DNA of 64,000 nt from Halovulum dunhuangense (GTDB lineage Bacteria; Pseudomonadota; Alphaproteobacteria; Rhodobacterales; Rhodobacteraceae): contig NZ_JABFBC010000002.1 of NCBI RefSeq assembly GCF_013093415.1, positions 558,001 to 622,000 of the forward strand, in the 5' to 3' direction. This document shows positions 24,403 to 33,871 of this stretch, in pieces (the stretch's first letter is position 1; the number at the start of each line of letters is the position of its first letter). A program made the position numbers and the translations under genes. The notes under the pieces are model-generated. The model searched no databases. It worked only from the letters and a program-made list of their open reading frames with translations, and was not told the DNA's origin.

Positions 24403-26831
24403 CCATGTCGCTTGCGATCCTCGCGACGCTTGTCAGCCACTGGCGGCGGCGGCCGGGGCAGTTGCTTGCGCTGATCGCGGGGCTTGCCGTCGCGACCGCG
24501 CTCTGGTCAGGGGTGCAGGCGCTGAACGCCGAGGCGCGCGCGTCCTACGACCGGGCCGCCGCGGTGCTGGGCGGCGACCAACTCGCGGCGCTGGTCGCCG
24601 CGGACGGCGGTGGCATCGCGCCCGAGGATCATGTCGCCCTGCGCCGCGCGGGCTGGCGCGTCTCTCCCGTGATCGAGGGGGTCTGGCGCCCCGATGGCCA
24701 GCGCTTCCGCCTGCTGGGGGTCGATGCGCTGAGCCTGCCCCCCGCGGCGCTGGGTGGCGCGGGCTTCGAGACGGCGGGCGACCTGGGCGGGTTCCTGACG
24801 CCGCCCTACCGGGTCTTCGCCAGCGCCGGGACGATCGCGCGGCTTGAGGCGGTTCCGGGCGCACCCGGGGCGGTACTCGCACCCGACCTGCCGGCGGGCG
24901 TGCTGATCGCGGACATCGCGCTCGCGCAACGGCTTCTGAGCCGGGATGGCCGCCTCGACCGGCTGGTGATCGCCCCGGGCCAGAAGCCGGGCATCCCACC
25001 GATCACCGCCATCACCGGCGATCGGCTGGAAAGGGTCGCGCCACAGGAAGAGCCGGAACTTGCCCGGCTGACCGACAGCTTCCACCTGAACCTGACCGCC
25101 TTCGGGCTGCTGTCCTTCGTCGTGGGCCTCTTCATCGTCCACGCCACCATCGGGCTTGCCTTCGAGCAGCGCCGACCGATGCTGCGCACGCTCTGCGCCA
25201 TCGGTGTCTCGCGGGGGCGGCTGGGTGGAATGATGCTGCTGGAACTGGGACTCCTGGCCACGATCGCCGCAGCCATCGGCATGAGCCTTGGCTACCTGAT
25301 GGCGGCAAGCCTTCTGCCGGATGTCGCCGCCTCGCTGCGCGGGCTTTACGGCGCCGAGGTCGCGGGGCAGCTCAGCCTCAGGCCCGGCTGGTGGGCCGCC
25401 GGTTTCGCGATGACCCTGGCGGGAACGCTGGTCGCCTCGGCCGGGGCGTTCTGGAAGCTGCGCGCGCTGCCGGTGCTGGCAACCGCCCAGACCGAGGCAT
25501 GGCATGGCGCGCAGTCCCGCACGTTGCGGCTACAGGGGATAGCGGCGGCCCTGCTGGCGCTGGCAGCGGTTGCGCTTGCGGTCGCGGGCAGCGGGCTGAT
25601 CGCGGGGTTTGCCCTGATGGGCGCGGTGCTGATCGCCGCGGCGCTTGCGCTGCCGGGCGCGCTGGCGGGGGTGATCAAGCTGCTGCGCGGGCAAGTGCGC
25701 GGGCCCGTGGCAGAGTGGTTCGTCGCCGAAAGCCGCGCCCAGATCGGCGGGCTGTCGCTGGCGCTCATGGCGCTGCTGCTGGCGCTGTCGGTCAATATCG
25801 GCGTGGGCGCGATGGTCAGCAGCTTCCGCACCACCTTTCTCGGCTGGCTCGACCAGCGGCTGGCGGCAGAGCTTTACGTCCGCGGTCGCGACGGCACCGA
25901 GGCGGCAGAGATGGAGACGTTCCTCCAGGCCCGCGACGACGTGCTGGCCGTGCTGCCCGTCCAGCACACGGACATGGTGGCCGACGGCTGGCCCTATGAG
26001 CTGTTCGGCATTCGCGATGATGCGATGTATCGCGAGAACTGGCCCCTGGTCGACGCGACCCCCGACGCCTGGGACAGCGTGGCGGCAGGCGACGGCATCC
26101 TTCTGAGCGAACAGTTCGCCCGGCGGCTCGAGCTCGGTCCCGGCGACGCCTTCCAGCCGCAACCCGGATGGGAGGCGCGGGTCGTGGGGATCTACCCCGA
26201 CTACGGCAACCCGCTCGGGCAGGCGATCACCTCCGAGGCGGAACTGAACACCCGCTGGCCGGACACGCCGCGGGAAAATTTCGCCGTCCGCCTGGTGCCC
26301 GGCGCCGCGCCGGGGCCGGTGCTGTCGGCACTCGAGTCCCGCTTCGCGCCGGACCCGCAACAGGCGGTGGACCAGGCGGCGCTCAAGTCCTTCAGCCGCG
26401 ACATCTTCGAGCGGACCTTCGCCGTCACGCTGGCGCTGAACGTGCTGACCTTCGCCGTGGCGGGGCTGGCGCTGCTGACCAGCCTTCTGACGCTGGCCGG
26501 CATGCGGCTGCCGCAGCTTGCCCCGCTCTGGGCGATGGGGCTGACGCGGGCGCAACTGGGCCGGCTGGAACTGCTGCGGGCGCTGTTCCTGGCACTTCTG
26601 ACCGCGATCCTTGCGATCCCGCTCGGCATCCTCGTCGCGTGGATCCTGCTGGCCGTGATCAACGTCGAGGCTTTCGGCTGGCGCATCCCGCTGCGGCACT
26701 ATCCCGGCCAGTGGGCGGCGCTGGTGGTCCTTGCCGTTCTCAGTGCCGGCATCGCCGCGGCCCTTCCCGCCGGGCGCCTGCGCCGCACGCCGCCCGCCCT
26801 GCTGCTGAGGGTGTTTGCCGATGCACGCTAG
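24399..26831 (+). CDS. ABC transporter permease with FtsX-like domains
   Basis: An 810-residue inner-membrane protein with a large periplasmic segment after the first span and two FtsX-type transmembrane blocks. The central repeats around residues 230-310 and 680-790 contain short clusters of three to four spans each; the C-terminal block LPQLAPLWAMGLTRAQLGRLEL is the typical FtsX coupling helix. It overlaps the ATPase stop by 4 nt, so the two are coupled. Its 3' end overlaps the following lipocalin-like gene by 11 nt. Likely role: moving lipophilic or protein cargo out of the inner membrane. The cargo is unknown. Confidence 0.88.
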   Translation: MTMSLAILATLVSHWRRRPGQLLALIAGLAVATALWSGVQALNAEARASYDRAAAVLGGDQLAALVAADGGGIAPEDHVALRRAGWRVSPVIEGVWRPDGQRFRLLGVDALSLPPAALGGAGFETAGDLGGFLTPPYRVFASAGTIARLEAVPGAPGAVLAPDLPAGVLIADIALAQRLLSRDGRLDRLVIAPGQKPGIPPITAITGDRLERVAPQEEPELARLTDSFHLNLTAFGLLSFVVGLFIVHATIGLAFEQRRPMLRTLCAIGVSRGRLGGMMLLELGLLATIAAAIGMSLGYLMAASLLPDVAASLRGLYGAEVAGQLSLRPGWWAAGFAMTLAGTLVASAGAFWKLRALPVLATAQTEAWHGAQSRTLRLQGIAAALLALAAVALAVAGSGLIAGFALMGAVLIAAALALPGALAGVIKLLRGQVRGPVAEWFVAESRAQIGGLSLALMALLLALSVNIGVGAMVSSFRTTFLGWLDQRLAAELYVRGRDGTEAAEMETFLQARDDVLAVLPVQHTDMVADGWPYELFGIRDDAMYRENWPLVDATPDAWDSVAAGDGILLSEQFARRLELGPGDAFQPQPGWEARVVGIYPDYGNPLGQAITSEAELNTRWPDTPRENFAVRLVPGAAPGPVLSALESRFAPDPQQAVDQAALKSFSRDIFERTFAVTLALNVLTFAVAGLALLTSLLTLAGMRLPQLAPLWAMGLTRAQLGRLELLRALFLALLTAILAIPLGILVAWILLAVINVEAFGWRIPLRHYPGQWAALVVLAVLSAGIAAALPAGRLRRTPPALLLRVFADAR

Positions 26832-27888
26832 TCTGACCGCGATCCTGATGTGGCTGCTTCTCGCGCCCGTTGCGGCGGCGCAGGGCTATGCCGGCCTCGG
26901 CAGTGCCGCCGAGGATTACGCACAGGTGACGCCCGGCCGCAGCTTCGCGTTTCCCGCCGATCACGGGCCACATCCCGACTACCGTATCGAATGGTGGTAC
27001 CTGACCGCCAACCTCGAGGCCGCAGACGGCACGCCCATGGGCCTGCAATGGACGCTTTTCCGCCAGGCGATGCGTCCCGACGCCGGGTTGGGAGAGGGCT
27101 GGGCCGCGGAACAGGTCTGGATGGGCCACGCGGCCGTGACCACACCCGGGGACCACCACCTGTCAGAGATATTCGCCCGCGGCGGTATCGGACAGGCGGG
27201 CGTGACCGCCACGCCCTTCGAGGCGTGGATCGACGACTGGCGGATGCTGGGCACGGCCCCCCAGACCGCCGATCCGTTCGATGCCCTGCACCTGACCGCC
27301 CGCGGCGACGATTTTTCCTATGACCTCCGCCTCACGGCCACCGGGCCGGTGGTGCTGCAGGGCGAGCGGGGCTTTTCGGTGAAGTCGGATGCCGGGCAGG
27401 CCTCCTACTACTACAGCCAGCCCTTCTATACGGCCGAAGGCACCGTCACGCTTGACGGGCGCGAGATCGCGGTGACGGGGCGCGGCTGGCTCGACCGGGA
27501 ATGGTCCTCGCAGCCGCTGACGTCAGGGCAGACCGGCTGGGACTGGTTCTCGCTGCATCTGCCCGGCGGCGATAAGCTGATGGCCTACCGCCTGCGCAAC
27601 GCGGACGGCACGGCCTATGCACCCGGCACCTTCATCGCGGCCGATGGCACGCCCACGCCCCTGCCAGACGGCGCGCTGGTGATGGAACCGCTCGGCACCG
27701 AAACCGTGCTGGGGCGCGAAATCCCCGTCCGCTGGCGCGTGGCGTTGCCGTCGCGCGGCATCGACCTTGTGACCGAGCCGGTCAACGCGCAAAGCTACAT
27801 GACCACGGCCTTCCCCTACTGGGAAGGGCCGATCCGCTACTCCGGCACCCATCAGGGGGTCGGCTATCTTGAAATGACGGGGTACTGA
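26821..27888 (+). CDS. Secreted lipocalin-like hydrolase (COG5621, CrtC/AttH-like)
   Basis: A 355-residue protein with a signal peptide (MHASLTAILMWLLLAPVAAAQ). The IEWWYLTANLE block near residue 60, the QWTLFRQAM strand and the RGWLDREWSSQPL block are hallmarks of the family shared by carotenoid 1,2-hydratase CrtC, AttH and 'predicted secreted hydrolases'. Members have two lipocalin barrels. The ATG at 26821 is chosen because of a GAGGGTG ribosome site and a signal peptide right after it; a TTG six bases earlier is less likely. The context with a LolD/FtsX transporter suggests an envelope-lipid or hydrophobic-ligand role rather than carotenoid synthesis. Confidence 0.85.
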   Translation: MHASLTAILMWLLLAPVAAAQGYAGLGSAAEDYAQVTPGRSFAFPADHGPHPDYRIEWWYLTANLEAADGTPMGLQWTLFRQAMRPDAGLGEGWAAEQVWMGHAAVTTPGDHHLSEIFARGGIGQAGVTATPFEAWIDDWRMLGTAPQTADPFDALHLTARGDDFSYDLRLTATGPVVLQGERGFSVKSDAGQASYYYSQPFYTAEGTVTLDGREIAVTGRGWLDREWSSQPLTSGQTGWDWFSLHLPGGDKLMAYRLRNADGTAYAPGTFIAADGTPTPLPDGALVMEPLGTETVLGREIPVRWRVALPSRGIDLVTEPVNAQSYMTTAFPYWEGPIRYSGTHQGVGYLEMTGY

Positions 27889-27889
27889 C

Positions 27890-28285
27890 ATGACACGACC
27901 GGTTCCAGGACAGATACCTTCCGTGAACGTGCTGGGCGGAGCGCTTTCGCCCTGTTCTACCGAGCCGCTGACCGGCTTCTGGCGGGATGGCTGCTGCAAC
28001 ACCGGCCCGATGGACCGCGGCACGCACACGGTCTGCGCGGTGATGAGCGCGGGCTTCCTCGCCTTCTCGAAGGAGCGGGGCAACGATCTGAGCACGCCGC
28101 GCCCGGAATTCGGCTTTCCGGGGCTGAAGCCCGGCGACCGCTGGTGCCTGTGCGCGGGGCGCTGGGCCGAGGCGCTGGCCGCGGGCATGGCGCCCCCCGT
28201 CGTGCTGGAGTCGACGCACCACGCGACGCTGGCCGTCGTGAGCCTCGAAGACCTCAAGGCCAACGCCATCGCCTCGCGCGCCTGA
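27890..28285 (+). CDS. DUF2237 family protein
   Basis: A 131-residue soluble protein matching DUF2237 throughout: NVLGGALSPCSTEPLTGFWRDGCCNTG at the N-terminus, then HTVCAVMSAGFLAFSKERGNDL and GFPGLKPGDRWCLCAGRW. The conserved cysteines (CC and CLC) may bind metal or form disulfides. No function has been shown for the family. It begins 1 bp after the preceding stop and is probably the last gene of that operon, converging on the liu operon. Confidence 0.9.
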   Translation: MTRPVPGQIPSVNVLGGALSPCSTEPLTGFWRDGCCNTGPMDRGTHTVCAVMSAGFLAFSKERGNDLSTPRPEFGFPGLKPGDRWCLCAGRWAEALAAGMAPPVVLESTHHATLAVVSLEDLKANAIASRA

Positions 28286-28290
28286 GGGCG

Positions 28291-29073
28291 TCAGCCCCAG
28301 CGGGGCCTGCGCTTTTCCAGAAAGGCGGCGATGCCCTCCTGCGCCTCTTCCCCTTCCCAGCAATCGGCCAGAAGGGCGACGGTTTCCTCGATCAGGGCAT
28401 CGTCGATCACCGGGCCGAGGCGGCGCGCCAGCCGCTTTGCCGTGGCCACGGCCCCGGGCGCGGCGACAAGGCAGGGCGCGATCTCGGCCTCGACGGCCGC
28501 GTCCAGCGCGTCGGGTGCTACCACGCGGGCGGCCAGCCCCAGCGCAGGCAACTCCTCGGCACAGAAGACGCGCCCGCTCATGAACACCCGCCGCGCCGGC
28601 CCCTCGCCCATCCGCGCCAGCACATAAGGCGAGATGGTCGCCGGGATCAGCCCCAGCCGCACCTCGGAAAAGCCGAAGCGCGCCCCGGTCACGGCGACAG
28701 CGACATCGGCCACCGACATCAGCCCCAGCCCACCGCCCATCGCGGTGCCGTTCACCCGCGCGATCAGTGGCTTCGGCATCAGGTTCAGGTCGCGCAGCAT
28801 GTGCGCGATGCGCCGCGCCTCGTGCATCCGTGTGGCGCGGTCCGCGGCAAACTGCGCGCGCATCCATTCCAGGTCGCCCCCGGCGCAGAAGGACGCGCCG
28901 GCCCCGGTCAGCACCACCGCCCGCACCGCGGGGTCCGCGCCCAGCAGCGCCGCAGCCTCGGCCAGTTCCGCCACCATGCGCGCGGACAGCGCATTGTGCC
29001 GCTCAGGCCTGTCCAGCGTCAGCGTGGCGACGCCGCGGGCATCGGTTTCAAGCCGGATCTGTTGCCAGACCAT
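28291..29073 (-). CDS. liuC: Enoyl-CoA hydratase, probable methylglutaconyl-CoA hydratase
   Basis: A 260-residue crotonase-fold enzyme. The first oxyanion-hole segment GAGASFCAGGDLEWM and the second VNGTAMGGGLGLMSV are in place, with a catalytic-type Glu in the FGFSEVRLGL segment. In this position of a liu operon, the substrate should be 3-methylglutaconyl-CoA, hydrated to HMG-CoA. A GGGAGG ribosome site precedes the ATG. It is the last gene of the operon and overlaps the HMG-CoA lyase gene by 26 nt. Confidence 0.88.
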   Translation of the reverse strand: MVWQQIRLETDARGVATLTLDRPERHNALSARMVAELAEAAALLGADPAVRAVVLTGAGASFCAGGDLEWMRAQFAADRATRMHEARRIAHMLRDLNLMPKPLIARVNGTAMGGGLGLMSVADVAVAVTGARFGFSEVRLGLIPATISPYVLARMGEGPARRVFMSGRVFCAEELPALGLAARVVAPDALDAAVEAEIAPCLVAAPGAVATAKRLARRLGPVIDDALIEETVALLADCWEGEEAQEGIAAFLEKRRPRWG

Positions 29074-29929
29074 CGTGATCCTCCCTCAGGCTGCGCGCGA
29101 AATCGGCCGCCCGCTCCAGCCCCCCCTCGTCGAGGCCGGTCCCGAAGCCCCGCTGCGCGAGGAACCGCGCAACGGCCTCGGTCGCGACATTGCCGGCCGC
29201 GCCGGGTGCATAGGGACAGCCGCCCAGCCCACCGGCGGCGGCATCGAACACCCGCAACCCATGGGCCAGCGCCACGTCGATATTCTCCAGCGCTCGTCCG
29301 GCGGTGTCGTGGAAATGCCCGGCCAGCCGGTCGACAGGCACCTCGTCCAGCACCGCCGCCAGCATCGCGTCAACCTGCTCGGGCGTGGCACGGCCCAGCG
29401 TCTCGCCCAGCGACACCTCGCCCGCGCCCATCGCGATCAACCGATGCGCCACATCGGCCACCGCGGCAGGCGCGACCGCCCCCTCGTAGGGGCATTCCGT
29501 CACGCAGGAGACATAACCCCGCACCGGGATGCCGTCGGCGCGCGCCGCGTCGATCACCGGCGCAAAGCGTGCGAGGCTTTCGTCGATGCCCGCATTGATG
29601 TTGCGGCGGGAAAAGCTTTCCGAAGCGGCGGCAAAGACCGCGACGGCGTCCGCGCCCGAAGCGCGCGCGGCCTGGTACCCCCTCAGGTTGGGGGTGAGCG
29701 CCGAATAGACCACCCCCGGCCTGCGGGCGATCCCCGCCATGACCTCTGCCGCATCGGCGAGTTGCGGCACCCAGCGCGGGCTGACGAAGCTTGTCACCTC
29801 GATCCGGGTCAGGCCGGTGGCAGACAGCAGGTCCACCAGCGCGATCTTGTCGCTGGCCGGGATCTGCCGCGCCTCGTTCTGCAGGCCGTCGCGCGGCCCG
29901 ACCTCGACCAGCGTGACCCGCTCAGTCAT
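29048..29929 (-). CDS. liuE: Hydroxymethylglutaryl-CoA lyase
   Basis: A 293-residue TIM-barrel lyase that cleaves HMG-CoA to acetoacetate and acetyl-CoA, the last step of leucine degradation. The start MTERVTLVEVGPRDGLQNE matches the family N-terminus with its metal-binding Asp. The active-site cysteine is in GLGGCPYAPGAAGNVATE, the HMG-CoA lyase signature. It overlaps the carboxylase alpha gene by 8 nt and the hydratase gene by 26 nt, so translation is coupled across all three. Confidence 0.94.
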   Translation of the reverse strand: MTERVTLVEVGPRDGLQNEARQIPASDKIALVDLLSATGLTRIEVTSFVSPRWVPQLADAAEVMAGIARRPGVVYSALTPNLRGYQAARASGADAVAVFAAASESFSRRNINAGIDESLARFAPVIDAARADGIPVRGYVSCVTECPYEGAVAPAAVADVAHRLIAMGAGEVSLGETLGRATPEQVDAMLAAVLDEVPVDRLAGHFHDTAGRALENIDVALAHGLRVFDAAAGGLGGCPYAPGAAGNVATEAVARFLAQRGFGTGLDEGGLERAADFARSLREDHDGLATDPA

Positions 29930-31874
29930 CGGCCACTTCCAGCCGCAGCAGCACGGCATCCTGCGCAACCTGCGCGCCCTCGGTCACGGTCACATCCGCG
30001 ATCACCCCGTCACGGGGCGCGCGCAGCACATGCTCCATCTTCATCGCCTCCAGCACGACCAGCAGATCCCCCTGCGCAACCCGCGCCCCGGGGCTGGCAC
30101 GCATCTGCGTTACCAGCCCCGGCATCGGGGCGCGCAGCACATCGGCGCCGCGTTCTTCCAAGCCAGCCGCCAGCGGATCGGGCCGCCCGAAGATCAGCGC
30201 CTCGCCGTCCTGCGCAAGGGTCACGCGGTCCGGCCCCGGCGCGACCCAGGTCCGCCGGCGATGCCCGTCGCGACCATGGTGCCACACCTCGCCGTCGCGC
30301 CGGACATCGCTCAGGCGCACCCGGCCCTCGGGCGTGTCCACCTCGAAGGCGTCCGGCGCGGGCTGCCGAAGCGTCAGGTCGACCCGCTTTCCCTGCCACT
30401 CCAGTGTGACCGGCAACGGCAACGGCACCCACAGGTGAAAGCCCGTGGCCCCCGCCCGGGGCAGGTCGCAGGCGGCCAGCGCGGCCAGGGCCCAGCTATC
30501 CCCAAGGGGCACGGGCGGCGCGGTCAGTGCCACGGCGTCGCGCTCGATCAGGCCGGTGTCGATCCGGCCCGCAGCGAAGTCGGGATGCGCCAGCAGGCGC
30601 CCCAGGAAGCCCATGTTGGTCACCGATCCGGCGACCACCGACCGCGCAAGCCCCCGCCTCAGCGCGGCCATGGCCGCCGCCCGGTCCGGTCCGGTCGCGA
30701 TCAGCTTCGCGATCATCGGGTCGTAATGCGGCGTGATCGCGTCACCCGCGCGCACGCCGGCCTCGACACGCAGGCCGCCGTCGAAATCGACATGGCTCAG
30801 GTGCCCGGTGGCGGGCAGGAAGCCGTTCGCCGGATCCTCGGCATAGACCCGCGCCTCGATCGCGTGGCCGCTCAGGCGCAGATCCTCCTGCGCCAGCGGC
30901 AAAGGCTCTCCGAAGGCGACGCGCAGCTGCCATTCCACCAGGTCGATGCCCGTCACCGCCTCGGTCACCGGATGCTCGACCTGCAGGCGGGTGTTCATCT
31001 CCATGAACCAGAACCCGTCGGCGCGCAGCGGTCCGGCACCGTCGGCGATGAACTCGACCGTGCCCGCACCGGCATAGCCGATCGCCCGGGCCGCACGCAC
31101 CGCCGCGGCGCCCATGGCGGCGCGCAATTCGGCGGTCATGCCGGGCGCCGGGGCCTCCTCGATCACCTTCTGGTGCCGGCGCTGAAGCGAGCAGTCGCGC
31201 TCGAACAGGTGGATGGCCGCGCGCCCGTCGCCGAAGACCTGCACCTCGATGTGACGGGGCGTGTCGATCCATTTCTCGATCAGAACGTCGCCATTGCCGA
31301 AGGCGGCCAGCGCCTCGCGTCGGGCGCCTTCCAGCGCCTCGGCGAAATCCTGCGGCACGGCCACCCGCCGCATTCCCTTGCCGCCGCCGCCCGCGACGGC
31401 CTTGATCAGCACCGGGTAGCCGATCTCCTCGGCGCAACCGGCCAGGAAATCCGGCTCCTGCCGCGCCCCGTGATAGCCGGGCACGACCGGAACGCCCGCC
31501 TCGGCCATCAGCGCCTTGGCCCGGTCCTTCAGCCCCATCGCCCGGATCGCCGCGGCCGAGGGGCCCACGAAGACCAGCCCCGCCGCCTCCACCGCATCGA
31601 CGAAATCGGGGTTCTCGGACAGGAAGCCATAGCCGGGATGGATCGCCTCGGCGCCGCTCGCGCGGGCGGCACGCAGGATCGCCTCGCCGTCGAGATAGCT
31701 CTGCCGGACCGGCGCAGGGCCGATCCGCACCGCCTCGTCCGCCATGGCGACATGCAGCGCGCCCGCATCGGCGTCGGAATGAACGGCGACCGTCGCGATG
31801 CCCATGCGCCGCGCGGTGCGGATGATCCGGCAGGCGATCTCTCCACGGTTGGCGATCAGAAGCTTGCGGAACAT
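29922..31874 (-). CDS. liuD: Methylcrotonyl-CoA carboxylase biotin-containing alpha subunit
   Basis: A 650-residue subunit with an N-terminal biotin carboxylase domain (FRKLLIANRGEIACRIIRTA start, AVAGGGGKGMR glycine-rich ATP loop near residue 170, and LQVEHPVTE metal site). The C-terminal biotinyl domain carries EAMKMEH with Lys612 as the biotin site. With the beta subunit it carboxylates 3-methylcrotonyl-CoA. Alone, this subunit could serve acetyl- or propionyl-CoA carboxylase, but the neighbouring isovaleryl-CoA dehydrogenase and HMG-CoA lyase settle the pathway. An AGGATGTGAGG leader supplies the ribosome site. Confidence 0.93.
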   Translation of the reverse strand: MFRKLLIANRGEIACRIIRTARRMGIATVAVHSDADAGALHVAMADEAVRIGPAPVRQSYLDGEAILRAARASGAEAIHPGYGFLSENPDFVDAVEAAGLVFVGPSAAAIRAMGLKDRAKALMAEAGVPVVPGYHGARQEPDFLAGCAEEIGYPVLIKAVAGGGGKGMRRVAVPQDFAEALEGARREALAAFGNGDVLIEKWIDTPRHIEVQVFGDGRAAIHLFERDCSLQRRHQKVIEEAPAPGMTAELRAAMGAAAVRAARAIGYAGAGTVEFIADGAGPLRADGFWFMEMNTRLQVEHPVTEAVTGIDLVEWQLRVAFGEPLPLAQEDLRLSGHAIEARVYAEDPANGFLPATGHLSHVDFDGGLRVEAGVRAGDAITPHYDPMIAKLIATGPDRAAAMAALRRGLARSVVAGSVTNMGFLGRLLAHPDFAAGRIDTGLIERDAVALTAPPVPLGDSWALAALAACDLPRAGATGFHLWVPLPLPVTLEWQGKRVDLTLRQPAPDAFEVDTPEGRVRLSDVRRDGEVWHHGRDGHRRRTWVAPGPDRVTLAQDGEALIFGRPDPLAAGLEERGADVLRAPMPGLVTQMRASPGARVAQGDLLVVLEAMKMEHVLRAPRDGVIADVTVTEGAQVAQDAVLLRLEVADD

Positions 31875-31880
31875 CGCGCC

Positions 31881-33464
31881 TCACATCCTGAACAGGCCGA
31901 AGCGCGTCTCCGGGATCTCGGCCCCGGCGCAGGCCTGAAGCGACAGCGACAGCACCTGCCGCGTGTGGCGCGGGTCGATCACGCCGTCATCCCAAAGCCG
32001 CGCCGAGGCATGAAGCGGGTGCGACTGTTCCTCGAACTGCCCGAGGATCGGCGCGCGGAACGCGGCCTCATCCTCCGCCGACCAGGTGCCGCCGCGCCGC
32101 TCGATCCCCTCGCGGCGCACGGTGGCCAGCACGCCGGCCGCCTGCGCGCCGCCCATCACGGCGATGCGGGCGATGGGCCAACTCCACAGGAAGCGCGGGG
32201 AATAGGCGCGCCCCGCCATGCCGTAATTGCCCGCCCCGTACGAGGCGCCGATCAGCACGGTGATCTTCGGAACCGCAACCGTCGCCACGGCGGTGACCAG
32301 CTTCGCACCGGCCCGCGCGATCCCGCCCGCCTCTGCCGCGCGGCCGACCATGAAGCCGGTGATGTTCTGAAGAAAGATCAGCGGCGCCCTCCGCTGCGCG
32401 CAGAGCTGGACGAAATGCGCGCCCTTCTCGGCCGCCTCCGAGAACAGGACGCCGTTGTTGGCCAGGATCCCCACCGGCCAGCCGTCCAGGTCGGCAAAGC
32501 CGCAGACGAGCGTGGTGCCGTAGCGGGCCTTGAACTCGTCGAAGCGCCCGCCATCCACCAGCAGCCGGATCACGCCGCGCACGTCATAGGCCTTGCGCAG
32601 ATCGGCCGGCACCAGCGAGAGCAGCGCCTCGGGGTCGCCGTCCGGCGGCGCCGGACATCGCCGGGCGAGCGCCCCCGCCTGCGGGGGCCCGAGCGCGGCG
32701 ATCGCCTGGCGGGCCAGCACCAGCGCGTGGGCGTCGTTCTCGGCCAGGTAATCCGCGACGCCCGAAAGCCGCGTATGCACGTCGCCGCCGCCCAGTTCCT
32801 CGGCGCTGACCTCCTCGCCGGTGGCGGCCTTCACCAGCGGCGGGCCGGCCAGAAAGATCGTGCCCTGCTCCTTCACGATGATGGACACGTCCGACATCGC
32901 CGGGACATAGGCCCCCCCGGCGGTGCAGGAGCCCATGACCACCGCGATCTGGGCGATGCCGCGCGCGCTCATGTTGGCCTGGTTGTAGAAGATGCGCCCG
33001 AAATGGTCGCGGTCGGGGAACACCTCGTCCTGGTTGGGCAGGTTGGCACCGCCGCTGTCCACCAGATAGACGCAAGGAAGGCGGTTCTCGGCGGCGATCT
33101 CCTGCGCGCGGAGATGCTTCTTCACCGTCATCGGGTAATAGGTGCCACCCTTCACGGTGGCATCGTTGCAGACGACCATGACCGGGCGCCCGTGCACCTG
33201 GCCGATGCCCGCGACCAGCCCCGCGCCGGGTGCTACGCCGTCATACATGCCATGGGCCGCCAGCGCGCCGATTTCCAGGAACGGGCTGCCCGGATCCAGC
33301 AACGCCGCCACCCGCGCCCGTGGCGCCATCTTGCCGCGCGCCGCATGGCGCGCCTGCGCCTCGGCCCCGCCGCCTGCCGCCGCAGCAAGGGCCGCCGCGC
33401 GGATCGTGGCGATCGCCTCCAGATGCGCCGCGCGGTTCGCCTGGGTATCCTCGACCCCGCTCAT
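31881..33464 (-). CDS. liuB: Methylcrotonyl-CoA carboxylase carboxyltransferase beta subunit
   Basis: A 527-residue carboxyltransferase. The N-terminal half holds the CoA-binding site ([12 protein letters not shown] and the [16 protein letters not shown] oxyanion segment), and the C-terminal half the [11 protein letters not shown] and [20 protein letters not shown] blocks. These are characteristic of the MCC beta rather than PCC beta subgroup. The start MSGVEDTQ overlaps the preceding small gene by 4 nt (ATGA). The protein works with LiuD in the cytoplasm. Confidence 0.94.
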   Translation of the reverse strand: MSGVEDTQANRAAHLEAIATIRAAALAAAAGGGAEAQARHAARGKMAPRARVAALLDPGSPFLEIGALAAHGMYDGVAPGAGLVAGIGQVHGRPVMVVCNDATVKGGTYYPMTVKKHLRAQEIAAENRLPCVYLVDSGGANLPNQDEVFPDRDHFGRIFYNQANMSARGIAQIAVVMGSCTAGGAYVPAMSDVSIIVKEQGTIFLAGPPLVKAATGEEVSAEELGGGDVHTRLSGVADYLAENDAHALVLARQAIAALGPPQAGALARRCPAPPDGDPEALLSLVPADLRKAYDVRGVIRLLVDGGRFDEFKARYGTTLVCGFADLDGWPVGILANNGVLFSEAAEKGAHFVQLCAQRRAPLIFLQNITGFMVGRAAEAGGIARAGAKLVTAVATVAVPKITVLIGASYGAGNYGMAGRAYSPRFLWSWPIARIAVMGGAQAAGVLATVRREGIERRGGTWSAEDEAAFRAPILGQFEEQSHPLHASARLWDDGVIDPRHTRQVLSLSLQACAGAEIPETRFGLFRM

Positions 33465-33871
33465 GGCTGCGCCGCCGCCTCGGCAAGCCTGCGATAGCGC
33501 ACATCCGCCGCCGAAAGCGCGCAGCGTGCGGCCCGGTCCAGCTGCATATCCGCCTCGGTGCGCGCCACCGCCCGTGCACAGGACCGGGCAAAGGCCGCGC
33601 CAATCCCGCGCTGGATGCGTGCCGCATCGGCCCAAAGCGCGGGATCGGTCTGCGCAAGCGCCTCCAGTTCCAGCGCTATCCGGTGCTCGATTTCCTCGGC
33701 CAGCCCGGCACGACAGGACGGCCCCTCGCTGTCACAGGCCGCCCGCAGCAGCGCAAGACAGTCGCCACCCCCTGACTGGCAGGCGGCATAGCGGTCGATC
33801 ACCTCTGCCGCATCCGCCGCACCCGTGCCCGGCAACCCAAGCATGGTCACCAACGCCAGGACCACCCTCAT
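33461..33871 (-). CDS. Small secreted cysteine-containing protein within the liu operon, unknown function
   Basis: A 136-residue protein with a signal peptide ([21 protein letters not shown]) and five cysteines after it ([16 protein letters not shown], and SCARAV), then a basic region and a C-terminal [14 protein letters not shown]. It may belong among LprI/DUF1311-like periplasmic proteins, but the match is loose and no function is assigned. It overlaps the isovaleryl-CoA dehydrogenase stop and the liuB start by 4 nt each, so it is fully embedded in the operon and translated with it. A periplasmic protein here is unexpected because all the other steps are cytoplasmic. Confidence 0.75.
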   Translation of the reverse strand: MRVVLALVTMLGLPGTGAADAAEVIDRYAACQSGGGDCLALLRAACDSEGPSCRAGLAEEIEHRIALELEALAQTDPALWADAARIQRGIGAAFARSCARAVARTEADMQLDRAARCALSAADVRYRRLAEAAAQP

